This document shows, piece after piece, positions 55,891-64,000 of a DNA stretch of 64,000 nt (positions are counted from its first letter, which is position 1; each line of letters starts with the position of its first letter). Made by a program: the position numbers and the translations under genes. Source of the DNA: Pseudarthrobacter sp. NamE5 (GTDB taxonomy: Bacteria > Actinomycetota > Actinomycetes > Actinomycetales > Micrococcaceae); NCBI RefSeq assembly GCF_005796225.1, contig NZ_VAHO01000001.1:124001-188000 (forward strand), written 5' to 3'. Under the pieces are notes generated by a model that ran no database searches, was not told where the DNA came from, and worked only from the letters and a program-made list of their open reading frames with translations.

Positions 55891-56385
55891 CTAGAACGTG
55901 TAGGTGGAATTGCTGGAACTGGCAATGGAGAGCCCGATAATGGCCAGCAGCCAGAACGCGCCGTAGCCCAGCAGGCACAAATATCCCAGGACCAGCCCGG
56001 CAATGGCCATGCCCTTGCCCGCCGGCTCCCGCTTGAGCGCCATGTGCCCGGTGATGATCGCAGCGACCTGCGGGAGCAGGAGCCAGCCCATGATCACCGA
56101 AGCAATGCCGCACACCATGCTCGCGATGCTCAATGTCTTCGGCTCGGCAGGCATCCCGTAGTACGCCTGCTGGCCGTACGGGCCGGGGGCGTAAGGGCTC
56201 GCCTGCTGGCCGTACGGGCCGGGGGCGTAAGGGCTGCTTTCCCCGTACTGCGCGCCATACTGCGGGCCGGTCTGCTGCCCGTACTGCTGGCCGCGGTACT
56301 GGTTGCCGAACTGGTCTCCCTGCCTTGGCGAGCGCGGAAAATCGGGTCCCTGGTGTTCCGGGTGCTGGGTCGGCTGGTTGGTCAT
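55891..56385 (-). CDS. DUF4190 membrane protein with a Gly/Tyr/Gln-rich N-terminus
   Basis: A 164-residue protein. The first 90 residues are low-complexity (QGDQFGNQYRGQQYGQQTGP, then repeated YAPGPYGQQ). The C-terminal half is a two-helix DUF4190 domain (SIASMVCGIASVIMGWLLLP; KGMAIAGLVLGYLCLLGYGA). GGGGGAAACA precedes the ATG at 56385. A 36-bp exact tandem duplication encodes two copies of SPYAPGPYGQQA. A common actinobacterial membrane family of unknown function. Confidence 0.85.
   Translation of the reverse strand: MTNQPTQHPEHQGPDFPRSPRQGDQFGNQYRGQQYGQQTGPQYGAQYGESSPYAPGPYGQQASPYAPGPYGQQAYYGMPAEPKTLSIASMVCGIASVIMGWLLLPQVAAIITGHMALKREPAGKGMAIAGLVLGYLCLLGYGAFWLLAIIGLSIASSSNSTYTF
56164..56235. 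repeat. 36-bp tandem repeat within the DUF4190 gene
   Basis: Two head-to-tail copies (56164-56199 and 56200-56235) are identical except for the last base and keep the reading frame, adding 12 residues each. Identity at DNA level points to recent slippage duplication, so copy number is likely to vary between strains. Confidence 0.9.
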
Positions 56386-56433
56386 TGTTTCCCCCTGGAT
56401 TCTTGGATTCAAGCCTACCGCGGCAGCCAGCGG

Positions 56434-57351
56434 CTAGCGCCCCCAGTACGGCAGCACGTACACGGCAAAAGCGGCGAAAGCCGCCAGCATCGCCAGGCCC
56501 CCGGCTCCCGTTTTGCGCTGATGCCGGGCTTTGGCGTTCCTGCCGGGCCGCGGCGCACCCCGCCCTATACCCTCCGCGGCGACGTGGCGGCCCGCGGGAT
56601 GCCTGGCGTAGCTCCCGGCACGGCCCCTTCCGTTGGTGGCGGTTCCAGCACCGTCTCCGTTGACCGCCGAATTTCCGGGCTCCCTGGCCTTACCGGGCGG
56701 AAGGCCTGCTGCAGGCCGGACCACTGTCTCCGGCCGGACGCTCCGGAACGCCGTGATGCCCGGCTCCTGTTCGCGCGTGAGTTCGCGCCCGAGGTATTCA
56801 TACAGCCCTGCCACCCCCTCTGGGTCGAGCACGGCCGGCAGGGCTTCGATGGCCGCGACCACCCGCTCGGTGCCGGCGACGGCGACGTCAGAGCTGGTCA
56901 CGCCGAAAAGGTCCGGCTGCGCCGCCATGCAAATCACCGGGCGCACGAATCTCCGGTGCGGCGGAGCCACTATCGAGGCCACGGCCGCGCACTGCGCCAG
57001 GGCGCCCTCCACGGCTTGGGTCCGCGCATAGCGCCCCTGCCACAGCACTCCGGACGAGACGCGGACCTCGCCGATCCAGTTCTTGCGGTTCACCACCAGG
57101 ACGCCGGCAGGCCCCACCAGGACATGGTCCAGGTTTGCCTTGGGCCGGCCGGGCCAGTGGACATCATGCAGCACATACCAGCCGCGGGGGACCAGCTCGT
57201 CCAGTTTGTTCCCCACTGCCTTTTCATCCACGGCGCCGGCGTCGTCCCAGGAAGTCGTGGGGCGCTCGGACCCCTCAAGCTGGCGCTTGAGCCTGGCGAC
57301 CCTTTCAGCGGCCAGCCTGGACTGCTCTGCTGGCCCGTCTGCTGCCCCCAT
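56434..57351 (-). CDS. NERD-domain (nuclease-related) membrane protein
   Basis: A 305-residue protein with an N-terminal coiled segment, a NERD domain (about 45-160: DEKAVGNKLDELVPRGWYVL, NLDHVLVGPAGVLVVNRKNW), a disordered basic region and one C-terminal membrane helix (GGLAMLAAFAAFAVYVLPYW). In NERD proteins the strand after GPxGV normally reads (D/E)xK; here it is N-R-K, so the catalytic acid appears replaced and nuclease activity is doubtful. Convergence with no partner gene gives no further clue. Confidence 0.82.
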   Translation of the reverse strand: MGAADGPAEQSRLAAERVARLKRQLEGSERPTTSWDDAGAVDEKAVGNKLDELVPRGWYVLHDVHWPGRPKANLDHVLVGPAGVLVVNRKNWIGEVRVSSGVLWQGRYARTQAVEGALAQCAAVASIVAPPHRRFVRPVICMAAQPDLFGVTSSDVAVAGTERVVAAIEALPAVLDPEGVAGLYEYLGRELTREQEPGITAFRSVRPETVVRPAAGLPPGKAREPGNSAVNGDGAGTATNGRGRAGSYARHPAGRHVAAEGIGRGAPRPGRNAKARHQRKTGAGGLAMLAAFAAFAVYVLPYWGR

Positions 57352-57377
57352 GGCTTCCCTGCTTCCCTGCCGTAAGG

Positions 57378-57401
57378 ACGACGGCGGCCGGCCGCCGTCG
57401 T
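57378..57401. repeat. 24-bp perfect palindrome in the NERD-pgm intergenic region
   Basis: ACGACGGCGGCC is followed at once by GGCCGCCGTCGT, with AGG/CCT extending the symmetry. It lies 27 bases before the NERD gene start. Two small hairpins follow (57509-57526, ATGACG/CGTCAT; 57530-57547, CCGGAC/GTCCGG). The rest of 57352-57597 holds no gene that I can support. Confidence 0.7.
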
Positions 57402-57597
57402 GCCTTGCTTCCGGATGGTTCCTGCGGATTTTCCGAAGGTAACAGGGCGTGCAGGCGCCGGTATATAAGTACTTTTGGTGCGCTGTACTCAGGTTGGCTA
57501 CTCGCTTGATGACGTTCTTCCGTCATAGGCCGGACACAGGAGTCCGGATACCGGGCCGGTCGTTTTGACTCCGGCCGCCGTCTGGCATGCTGGTGGC

Positions 57598-59262
57598 ATG
57601 GCTAGCCGAGCGGGCACAATCGCCCAACCCCAGGACCTTGTTGACATCTCTGCGCTCCTCGATGCGTACTACGACATCAGCCCGGACCTGGGTGATCCGG
57701 GCCAGCGGGTGGTATTCGGAACCTCGGGACACCGCGGATCCAGCCTTAAGGCGTCGTTCAACGAAAAGCACATCGTCGCCATCACCCAGGCAATCGTGGA
57801 GTATCGCGCTGCGCAGGGCGTCACAGGACCGCTGTTCCTCGCCAAGGATACGCATGCCCTGAGCGAGCCTGCTCAGAACTCGGCGCTTGAGGTGCTGGCC
57901 GCCAACGGAATCCAGGTCCTCATCGACGCCCGCCACGGCTACACCCCCACCCCGGCCCTGAGCCACGCCATCCTGACCTATAACCGGAACGCCGGTCCCG
58001 GTGCGCCGCAGGCAGACGGCATTGTTGTCACGCCCAGCCACAACCCGCCGGCGGACGGCGGCTTCAAATACAACCCGCCGCACGGCGGACCTGCCGACTC
58101 CGATGCCACGGGCTGGATCGCCAACCGCGCCAATGAGCTGCTCGAAAATGGCCTGCGCGGGGTGAAGCGCATCCCACTGGCTGATGCCCAGGCCGCGGAC
58201 AGCACCGGCAAGTTCGACTTCCTCAGCAGCTACGTGGATGACCTTCCCTCAGTCCTGGACCTGGACGCCATCCGTGAGGCGGGCGTCCGCATCGGGGCGG
58301 ACCCAATGGGCGGTGCCTCCGTTGACTACTGGGGCGAAATCGCGGAACGGCACCACCTGGACCTCACCGTGGTCAATCCCACCGTGGACCCGCAGTGGGC
58401 CTTCATGACCCTGGACTGGGACGAGAAGATCCGCATGGACTGCTCGTCGCCGTCGGCCATGGCTTCGCTGATCCAGCGGATGTCTGACGCAGCGGCATCA
58501 GGCCAGCCGGCCTTCGATGTAGCCACCGGAAACGATGCCGACGCTGACCGGCACGGCATTGTTACCCCTGACGGCGGCCTAATGAACCCTAACCACTACC
58601 TCGCCGTCGCCATCGACTACCTCTACCGGAACCGCAGCGGCTGGAACCCTGCCTCCGTGGTGGGCAAGACCCTGGTGTCCTCCTCCATCATTGACCGGGT
58701 GGCCGGGAGCCTGGGCCGCAAGCTCGTGGAAGTACCCGTTGGCTTCAAGTGGTTCGTGCCCGGCCTGCTGTCCGGCGAAGGGGCGTTCGGCGGCGAGGAA
58801 TCCGCCGGGGCTTCCTTCAACAAGAAGGACGGCAGCGTCTGGACCACGGACAAGGACGGCATCCTGCTGGCCCTGCTCGCCTCGGAAATCACCGCTGTGA
58901 CGGGCAAGTCACCCTCCCAGCTGTACAAGGGCCTGACCGACCAGTTCGGCGCTCCCGTCTACGCCAGGATCGATGCCGCCGCCAGCCGTGACCAGAAGGC
59001 CAAGCTGGGCAAGCTCTCCGCAGCCGACGTCACCGCCACGTCCCTGGCAGGCGAGGAGATCACCGCCAAGCTCACGAAGGCCCCCGGCAACGGCGCGTCC
59101 ATCGGGGGACTGAAGGTGGTCACCGAGAACGCGTGGTTCGCTGCCCGCCCGTCCGGCACGGAGGACGTCTACAAGATCTACGCCGAGTCCTTCAAGGGCG
59201 AGGAGCACCTCAAGCAGGTCCAGGCCGAAGCCAAAGCGCTGGTGGACAGCGTCATCGCCTAG
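57598..59262 (+). CDS. pgm: phosphoglucomutase (alpha-D-glucose phosphate-specific)
   Basis: Interconverts glucose 1- and 6-phosphate, linking glycogen/trehalose and glycolysis. The 554 residues contain [16 protein letters not shown] near 39, the phosphoserine loop [17 protein letters not shown] near 142, the metal loop [12 protein letters not shown] near 310, the sugar loop GEESAGASF near 398, and the C-terminal phosphate site [16 protein letters not shown]. All catalytic loops are present. The ATG at 57598 has only a weak GGTGG before it. Its 3' end overlaps the convergent phosphoesterase gene by 4 bases. Confidence 0.96.
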   Translation: MASRAGTIAQPQDLVDISALLDAYYDISPDLGDPGQRVVFGTSGHRGSSLKASFNEKHIVAITQAIVEYRAAQGVTGPLFLAKDTHALSEPAQNSALEVLAANGIQVLIDARHGYTPTPALSHAILTYNRNAGPGAPQADGIVVTPSHNPPADGGFKYNPPHGGPADSDATGWIANRANELLENGLRGVKRIPLADAQAADSTGKFDFLSSYVDDLPSVLDLDAIREAGVRIGADPMGGASVDYWGEIAERHHLDLTVVNPTVDPQWAFMTLDWDEKIRMDCSSPSAMASLIQRMSDAAASGQPAFDVATGNDADADRHGIVTPDGGLMNPNHYLAVAIDYLYRNRSGWNPASVVGKTLVSSSIIDRVAGSLGRKLVEVPVGFKWFVPGLLSGEGAFGGEESAGASFNKKDGSVWTTDKDGILLALLASEITAVTGKSPSQLYKGLTDQFGAPVYARIDAAASRDQKAKLGKLSAADVTATSLAGEEITAKLTKAPGNGASIGGLKVVTENAWFAARPSGTEDVYKIYAESFKGEEHLKQVQAEAKALVDSVIA

Positions 59263-59765
59263 GCTTCTGCTTCGGCTCGGGTCCACAGATTCAAAACGCG
59301 CCGGACGGTGCGGTCACCGTCCGGCGCCATGTCCACCAGGGCGATCCGGTCAAGCACGACGGCGTCGCCAGGGTTCAGCCGCTTGTCACCATGATGGGAG
59401 ACGTGGGGCCGGTAGCCGGACCTTGTGTGGGCAGGTGTCAGGACCCTGCCGCCGAGGGCTTCAACTGCGGTAACCAATTGCTCGTGCAGGGTCTGCAGGT
59501 CCGGGTGCGGATAAACCAGGCTCACCGGCACGGAGCCGTTCCGGCCGAACCCCGCGTCCTCCCCCACCGCTAGTTGTGTACCCAGGGCTGCCAGCGCTGG
59601 AGGCGCGGCCAGCCCGGCTACGCGGCCGGCGGGGTCGGCACCTGCAGGACTGCCGACGTCGAACCTCACCAGGGTGATGTGCAGCGGCCATTCCGTCCGC
59701 GGGAAAACCCCGCCTTCGGCCACCGGCTCGACGAACGCCACGAAGATCAGGTTCCGCATCGGCAT
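59259..59765 (-). CDS. 2H phosphoesterase (2'-5' RNA ligase family)
   Basis: A 168-residue 2H-superfamily protein with both HxT/S motifs: [11 protein letters not shown] near 29 and [11 protein letters not shown] near 118. Such enzymes cut or join 2'-5' or cyclic phosphodiesters in RNA or nucleotides; the natural substrate here is unknown. I use the ATG at 59765 ([14 protein letters not shown]); the one six bases later is equally possible. The frame upstream to 59807 is not conserved. A nested hairpin (59823-59914) separates it from the nitroreductase gene. Confidence 0.85.
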   Translation of the reverse strand: MPMRNLIFVAFVEPVAEGGVFPRTEWPLHITLVRFDVGSPAGADPAGRVAGLAAPPALAALGTQLAVGEDAGFGRNGSVPVSLVYPHPDLQTLHEQLVTAVEALGGRVLTPAHTRSGYRPHVSHHGDKRLNPGDAVVLDRIALVDMAPDGDRTVRRVLNLWTRAEAEA

Positions 59766-59822
59766 AGCCCCAGTCTCCCACTCCCCCACGGGCGCCCCAT
59801 CACTCAATGCCGTTTGAAAAAC

Positions 59823-59914
59823 GACGCTCTCTCACTTAACGCGGTTTAACCTCTGACGCTCTTTCACGGGTGAGAGAGCGTCAGGAAAAAAGGCGCATCA
59901 AGTGAGAGAGCGTC
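59823..59914. repeat. nested inverted-repeat element, family D
   Basis: Four copies of the unit GACGCTCTCTCAC occur as two direct plus two inverted: 59823-59835, 59855-59867 (one variant base), then its complement at 59871-59883 and 59902-59914. Inner and outer pairs can form a hairpin within a hairpin. It fills most of the gap between the phosphoesterase start and the nitroreductase stop. Confidence 0.85.
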
Positions 59915-59922
59915 GGAGGGGG

Positions 59923-60528
59923 TTAGACGGTGCGGACGACGTCCTCGTAGGCGAACTTGGGCTTGGCTTCGCCCCAGGCGCCCTCTGCGGGGAGACCAAT
60001 GTTGACCACCAGGAAGCTCTTCTGGTCGCCGGCCGGGAAGAATGCCTCGTCGATGGCGCCGAAGTCTGCGCCGGTCATGGGTCCGGCGGCAAATCCGAGC
60101 GAGCGGACGGCGAGGATGAAGTAGCCGGCCTGCAGGTGGGCGTTGTTGTTGCCCGTGGCGGCGGTCAACTCAGGGTTGGCGTCGTACATGGCCTTGGGGG
60201 CGTTGTAGCCGGGGAGGAAGTTGTCCCACTGCCCGGCCCAGTCCGTGTCGTAGCTGAGGATGGCCACCAGCGGGGCCGACGCAGTCTTGGCGCGGTTGCC
60301 CGGCATGAGAGCGTCCACCAGCTTGGCGCGGGCCTCATCCGAGCGGACGTAGGTCACGCGCAGGGGCTGCGAGTTGAAGGCAGTGGGGCCGAACTTGGCC
60401 AGTTCGTAGATGGCCTGTGCCTGCTCGTCGGTGACCTCTCCGGTGAAGGAGTTGGCGGTGCGGGCCTGGGTGAAAATGGCGTCGACGGCGGCCGGATCGA
60501 TGACTGCTTCTTCGTGGGCGATGGTCAT
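59923..60528 (-). CDS. malonic semialdehyde reductase-like nitroreductase (RutE/HadB group)
   Basis: A 201-residue flavin-dependent nitroreductase-fold protein. ARTANSFTGEVTDEQAQAIY near 22, FGPTAFNSQPLRVTYVRS near 45 and the C-terminal KPKFAYEDVV fit the RutE/HadB subgroup, which reduces malonic semialdehyde to 3-hydroxypropionate in uracil breakdown or acts on other small substrates. AAAGGTAACC precedes the ATG at 60528; the longer frame upstream runs through the divergent gene. It faces a uracil/xanthine-type permease, which supports but does not prove a pyrimidine link. The other rut genes are not present. Confidence 0.88.
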   Translation of the reverse strand: MTIAHEEAVIDPAAVDAIFTQARTANSFTGEVTDEQAQAIYELAKFGPTAFNSQPLRVTYVRSDEARAKLVDALMPGNRAKTASAPLVAILSYDTDWAGQWDNFLPGYNAPKAMYDANPELTAATGNNNAHLQAGYFILAVRSLGFAAGPMTGADFGAIDEAFFPAGDQKSFLVVNIGLPAEGAWGEAKPKFAYEDVVRTV

Positions 60529-60727
60529 GGGGTTACCTTTCGCTGCGCCTCCCCGCTTGGCCGGGGTGGCCTCGTTGCTTTCGATACTTGCAACTTCAAC
60601 CAGGTTCTGGCTCTTCCCATGACGCCGGGTGACGTTGGCCACAGCAGGCAGCGGCAGGAGCCGGGCGGTATTCTGGTCCCAGATAATTTTCGCCCGCAGC
60701 GGCATCCCCCTTGAAAGGCCTCCGCCC

Positions 60728-62080
60728 ATGAGCATGCTCGGAATTAAATGGAAGCTGCACGGCACCGGCAAGTCCATCAAGCCAGGCCACGTGGTGGCTC
60801 CAGATGAGCGGCTCGCCTGGCCGCTGACCGTCGGCGTGGGCATGCAGCACGTCGTGGCCATGTTCGGCGCGACCTTCCTGGTGCCCATCATCACCGGGAT
60901 GCCGCCGGCCACCACACTGTTCTTCTCCGGCATCGGCACGCTGCTCTTCCTGGTGATCACCAAGGGCAGGGTCCCCAGCTACCTCGGCTCCAGCTTCGCG
61001 TTCATCGCTCCCATCATGGCCTCGCAGCAGCAGTTCGGCGTGCCGGGGGCGCTCGGCGGCGTGGTGCTGGCCGGCGCGGTCCTCGCGCTGGTGGGCGCGA
61101 TTGTGCAAAAGTTCGGTGCCGAATGGATCAACCGGCTCATGCCGCCCATTGTCACCGGCGCCATCGTGGCACTCATCGGCCTGAACCTGGCCCCCGCGGC
61201 AAAACAGAACTTCGACGCCGCGCCCATCACCGCCGTCGTCACCCTCGCCACCATCATCCTGGTCAGCGTCCTGTTCCGCGGGATCCTGGGCCGGCTCAGC
61301 ATCCTGGTAGGTGTGGTGGTTGGCTATCTGGTGGCCATGCTTCGCGGCGAGGTGAGCTACGAAAAGATGGAGGCCGCCGCCTGGGTGGGCCTGCCGCAGT
61401 TCCAGACCCCCGAGTTCCATATCGGCGTTCTGGGCCTGTTCGTGCCCGTGGTCCTGGTGCTGGTGGCTGAGAACATTGGCCACGTGAAGTCTGTTGCGGC
61501 CATGACCGGGCAAAACCTCGACGGCGTCTCCGGGCGTGCGCTGATGGCCGACGGCGCCGCTACCGTCCTGGCCGGTGTCGGCGGTGGTTCCGGCACTACC
61601 ACCTATGCAGAGAACATCGGCGTCATGGCGGCCACCAAGGTGTACTCGACGGCGGCGTATTGGGTGGCAGGAATATTCGCCATTCTGCTCAGCTTCTCAC
61701 CCAAGTTCGGCGAGCTGATTGCCACAGTTCCGCCGGGCGTGCTGGGCGGCGCCGCCACCATGCTCTACGGGATGATCGGCATTCTGGGTGTGAAGATCTG
61801 GGTCCAGAACAAGGTGAACTTTTCGAACCCGGTGAACCTGACCACCGCGGCCGTGGCCCTGATCATCGGCATCGCCGACTACACCTGGACCATTGGCGAC
61901 CTCAAGTTCACCGGCATCGCGCTGGGCTCTGCCGCCGCCCTGGTGATCTACCACGGCATGAAGGCCATCGCGAAGGCACGCGGTACGGTAGCCGAGCCGG
62001 AGACGGAGCAGGCCGGCCTTCCGCCGGCGGTTAAGGCAGCAGTCAATGCAGCCGCCAGGCGGTCACCGAAAAAGCGGTAA
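60728..62080 (+). CDS. NCS2 uracil/xanthine permease
   Basis: A 450-residue nucleobase:cation symporter with about 12-14 membrane segments. Signature parts are GVGMQHVVAMFGATFLVPII near 37, SSFAFIAPIMAS near 93, LVAENIGHVKSVAAMTGQNL near 245 and GGSGTTTYAENIGVMAATKV near 286, which match the UraA/RutG branch more than xanthine carriers. GAAAGG lies 9 bases before the ATG. Divergent from the RutE-like gene. The basic, Ala-rich C-terminal tail is cytoplasmic. Confidence 0.9.
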   Translation: MSMLGIKWKLHGTGKSIKPGHVVAPDERLAWPLTVGVGMQHVVAMFGATFLVPIITGMPPATTLFFSGIGTLLFLVITKGRVPSYLGSSFAFIAPIMASQQQFGVPGALGGVVLAGAVLALVGAIVQKFGAEWINRLMPPIVTGAIVALIGLNLAPAAKQNFDAAPITAVVTLATIILVSVLFRGILGRLSILVGVVVGYLVAMLRGEVSYEKMEAAAWVGLPQFQTPEFHIGVLGLFVPVVLVLVAENIGHVKSVAAMTGQNLDGVSGRALMADGAATVLAGVGGGSGTTTYAENIGVMAATKVYSTAAYWVAGIFAILLSFSPKFGELIATVPPGVLGGAATMLYGMIGILGVKIWVQNKVNFSNPVNLTTAAVALIIGIADYTWTIGDLKFTGIALGSAAALVIYHGMKAIAKARGTVAEPETEQAGLPPAVKAAVNAAARRSPKKR

Positions 62081-62088
62081 CCCCCGGC

Positions 62089-63108
62089 TCAGGCCACCTT
62101 GCCAGGGTTCTCCCGCCGGCGTTCGGAACGCGCTGCCTGGCCCGGCTTTTCCACATGGACAGATGGGAACTGTTCCCTTCCCTGCAGCCTCCCGGCGGGA
62201 TGGCCGGGAGGGAACGGTCCCGGCCGGCCCAGTCCGAACACCGGGGAGGGCTGCGGCCGCTTTGCCACCAATGCGTCCTCATCCACGCTGTGCGGCCGGA
62301 GGCGCTTTAACACCCACGGAACAAAATACTGCCGCGCCCACACCAGGTCCTCGGCCCTGGCCTGTTTCCATCCGTGCGCGGGAAGCGGCCGCGGTTGCAG
62401 GGGGTGGAGGGGATGGTCCACGCCGAGGGCGTTGAGGGTGGCGACGGCTACGCTGTGGTGACCCAGCGGCGAGAGGTGCAGCCGGTCCGGGTCCCACATC
62501 AGGGCATGCTGGAGTTCCGGCAGGCACCACAGATCCACCATGATGGCGTGCCGCCGCGCTGCGATGGCGTGGAGGTGTTCGTTGTAGACAGCCATGCGCC
62601 CGCGGATCTTGCTGAACACCGGCGTATTGCCCCAGTCAGGCCCGGCAAAGAGGAGCACGGTAGCCCCGGTCCCGGCCAGTACCTGCACCGCGTGGTCCAT
62701 TTTGTCGGCAAGCTTGTCCGGGTCACCGCGCCGGAAGATGATGTCATTTCCGCCGCCGGACATAGCCACGAGGTCCGGCCGCAGGGCCAGCGCCGAATCC
62801 AGCTGCCGGTCCAGAATCTGCTGGAGCAGCATTCCCCGGACCGCAAGATTGGCATAGGCGAAGTCCGGCTGGCCGGCGCTCAGTTCCTCCGCCACCCGGT
62901 CGGCCCAGCCCCGGAGCCCGCCCAGGCTGCGCGGTTCCGGGTCGCCCACGCCTTCGGTATACGAATCCCCCAGCGCCACAAAACGGCGCCACGGATGCTG
63001 CCAGGTTCCAAACTCCGGATCCGCACGCCGCACCTCCGGATCCCCACATTGCCCGTGCAGCTGCACGCGAACTTCTTCCGGCCGCTGCTCCTGCTTCTCC
63101 GCAGTCAT
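62089..63108 (-). CDS. SGNH/GDSL family hydrolase
   Basis: A 339-residue SGNH hydrolase. Block I is FVALGDSYTEGVGDPEP near 43 (nucleophile Ser), block II Gly in YANLAVRGML near 87, block III GGGNDIIF near 118 and block V DRLHLSPLGHHSVAV near 207 (Asp-x-x-His), so the catalytic residues are intact. No signal peptide; the C-terminal 90 residues are Pro/Arg-rich and poorly conserved. It probably acts as an esterase or lipase in the cytoplasm. It overlaps the following GAF-domain gene by 4 bases, so they are coupled. Confidence 0.9.
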   Translation of the reverse strand: MTAEKQEQRPEEVRVQLHGQCGDPEVRRADPEFGTWQHPWRRFVALGDSYTEGVGDPEPRSLGGLRGWADRVAEELSAGQPDFAYANLAVRGMLLQQILDRQLDSALALRPDLVAMSGGGNDIIFRRGDPDKLADKMDHAVQVLAGTGATVLLFAGPDWGNTPVFSKIRGRMAVYNEHLHAIAARRHAIMVDLWCLPELQHALMWDPDRLHLSPLGHHSVAVATLNALGVDHPLHPLQPRPLPAHGWKQARAEDLVWARQYFVPWVLKRLRPHSVDEDALVAKRPQPSPVFGLGRPGPFPPGHPAGRLQGREQFPSVHVEKPGQAARSERRRENPGKVA

Positions 63109-64000
63109 GCCGTCCTCCCTTCCGCCGTCGGCGGCAGGTCCGTGTCCGCTCCGCCTCCTGCGCGGCGCAGCTCGTCCGCCTCGTGGTCCAGTTCGGCAGG
63201 AGGCACCACGCGGAAGTCCGCCACTCCCTCGGGGCTTCCTGGCCCCAGCCCGGAGGGCTCACTGCCCGCATCCGCGGCCCGGGCCCGCTGCTCACGCCCG
63301 GGACCGGGCGCGACGATGTTCAGGGCAGCACCCCGAAGGTCAAGCTCGTGGTGCAGTGCCTGGGTCTGCAGGAACCGGAGGGCGCCTTCGCGGCTGAGCC
63401 CGTACTCATCCATAAGGCTGCGCACCGCCAGGTCCACCAGGACCAGGGAACTTTGCACGACGGCGATTCCCGCCGTCGCCTCGGCCCGCTCGGCAACCCG
63501 GACCACCACGCGCAGCGCACGTGCCACCTGCCGCGCATAACTGCGGCTACGGAGCAGGTCGTCACTGGAAAAGGCGTGCGGAAAGGCTGCATACAGGTTG
63601 ATGGCGGCACTGGTTCCACCTTCGGACGCGATGGGCACCGACAGGAGCGACTGGACACCGTGGCCGGCGGCCGCATTGGCGTAGCCGGGCCAGCGGCGGT
63701 CCCGGCTGACGTCGGACAACAGTACGAATTCGCCGCTGCGGAGGGCCTCCATCACGGGCCCGTCAGCGAAGGAGCACTGCTCCCGGTCCGCCTCGCGTGC
63801 CTTTTCCGTACCGGCGGCAACGGTGCGTGCCTGTCCCAGCCGGAAGAGAGTGGCGGCCCAGCTGATGCCGCGCTGGTCACCCTTGATGTCCGCCATGAAG
63901 TCGCGCGTGACCTCCCAGAGGTAGGTTTCGACATCCTTGCTGTCGAACACCTGCTCCGGGGGTACTGGAAGGGGTTTCCAGCCGAGCTGCCCTGCGGGTT
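63105..64000 (-). CDS. GAF domain (ANTAR-type) regulator, cut by window edge
   Basis: The frame is open from the right edge to the stop at 63105. A GTG at 63950 could be a start, but codons upstream (GWKPLPVPPEQVFDSKD) look coding, so the gene probably begins outside the window. A GAF domain runs over about the first 170 visible residues (SDVSRDRRWPGYANAAAGHG, VQSLLSVPIASEGGTSAAIN). A helical segment follows (SLMDEYGLSREGALRFLQTQ) that resembles the ANTAR RNA-binding helix bundle. Such proteins are antitermination regulators responding to signals through GAF. The tail is disordered. The overlap with the SGNH gene suggests co-transcription. Confidence 0.75.
   Translation of the reverse strand, partial: PAGQLGWKPLPVPPEQVFDSKDVETYLWEVTRDFMADIKGDQRGISWAATLFRLGQARTVAAGTEKAREADREQCSFADGPVMEALRSGEFVLLSDVSRDRRWPGYANAAAGHGVQSLLSVPIASEGGTSAAINLYAAFPHAFSSDDLLRSRSYARQVARALRVVVRVAERAEATAGIAVVQSSLVLVDLAVRSLMDEYGLSREGALRFLQTQALHHELDLRGAALNIVAPGPGREQRARAADAGSEPSGLGPGSPEGVADFRVVPPAELDHEADELRRAGGGADTDLPPTAEGRTA

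Noticed and set aside
57440..57597. A tRNA-like or structured RNA between the NERD gene and pgm
   Set aside because: Two small hairpins exist, but there is no cloverleaf, no TPsiC-type GTTCGAATC arm and no CCA end.

Overview
The window is a GC-rich actinobacterial chromosome segment, most likely from an Arthrobacter/Pseudarthrobacter-type member of the Micrococcaceae. This rests on protein-level resemblance, on an actinobacterial core (Lsr2, ClpC, two-gene PH-domain pair, DUF2342 metalloprotease, DUF3180) and on many leaderless or GTG starts. No rRNA, tRNA, CRISPR array or intact transposase was seen.

Core cluster. From dacB (38658) leftwards to panC (23801), and again from lysS (6024) to clpC (985), almost all genes are on the minus strand in the order dacB, DUF2342, tilS, hpt, [LacI gene], ftsH, folE, folP, folB, folK, DUF3180, two PH-domain genes, DUF2520 Rossmann protein, panC ... 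lysS, a 59-aa membrane protein, lsr2, clpC. From memory this matches the Mycobacterium tuberculosis order from ppa to clpC1. The differences are a block of about 17.7 kb between panC and lysS, where panD and coaX sit in mycobacteria, and a LacI gene between hpt and ftsH. Most folate/PH/panC genes overlap or nearly abut, so they are probably one transcriptional unit. ppa diverges from dacB.

Accessory block (about 6.1-23.8 kb). Its centrepiece is a five-gene minus-strand operon: APC permease, two DUF1989 proteins, 'urea carboxylase' and allophanate hydrolase, with a divergent TetR gene. By current knowledge of these families it is best read as a guanidine assimilation operon (guanidine to carboxyguanidine to allophanate to ammonia and CO2). 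The block also holds an alpha/beta hydrolase and a degraded relative, an MFS exporter, a DJ-1/PfpI protein, a GH13 alpha-glucosidase with its LacI regulator and a leftover ABC permease tail, and a TetR gene with an evident operator.

Right half (39-64 kb). This is a mosaic of metabolic and housekeeping genes: carboxylesterase, a DUF429 gene broken by an amber codon, phosphoketolase, a SatD-like regulator, two phosphatases, a decayed AbiEi/DUF559 gene, serS, a diacylglycerol-kinase-like enzyme, pheA with a rhodanese, an amidase, several small actinobacterial proteins, a flavin oxidase, a NERD protein, phosphoglucomutase, a 2H phosphoesterase, a RutE-like nitroreductase opposite a uracil-type permease, an SGNH hydrolase and a GAF/ANTAR-type regulator cut by the right edge. 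An S9 peptidase is cut by the left edge.

The main unexplained structure is a set of seven long intergenic hairpins in four sequence families (6.6, 17.2, 39.4, 40.9, 46.5, 47.2 and 59.8 kb). Copies within a family differ by changes that preserve pairing. One fills exactly the space between two convergent stop codons, and two copies of another bracket the decayed AbiEi gene.
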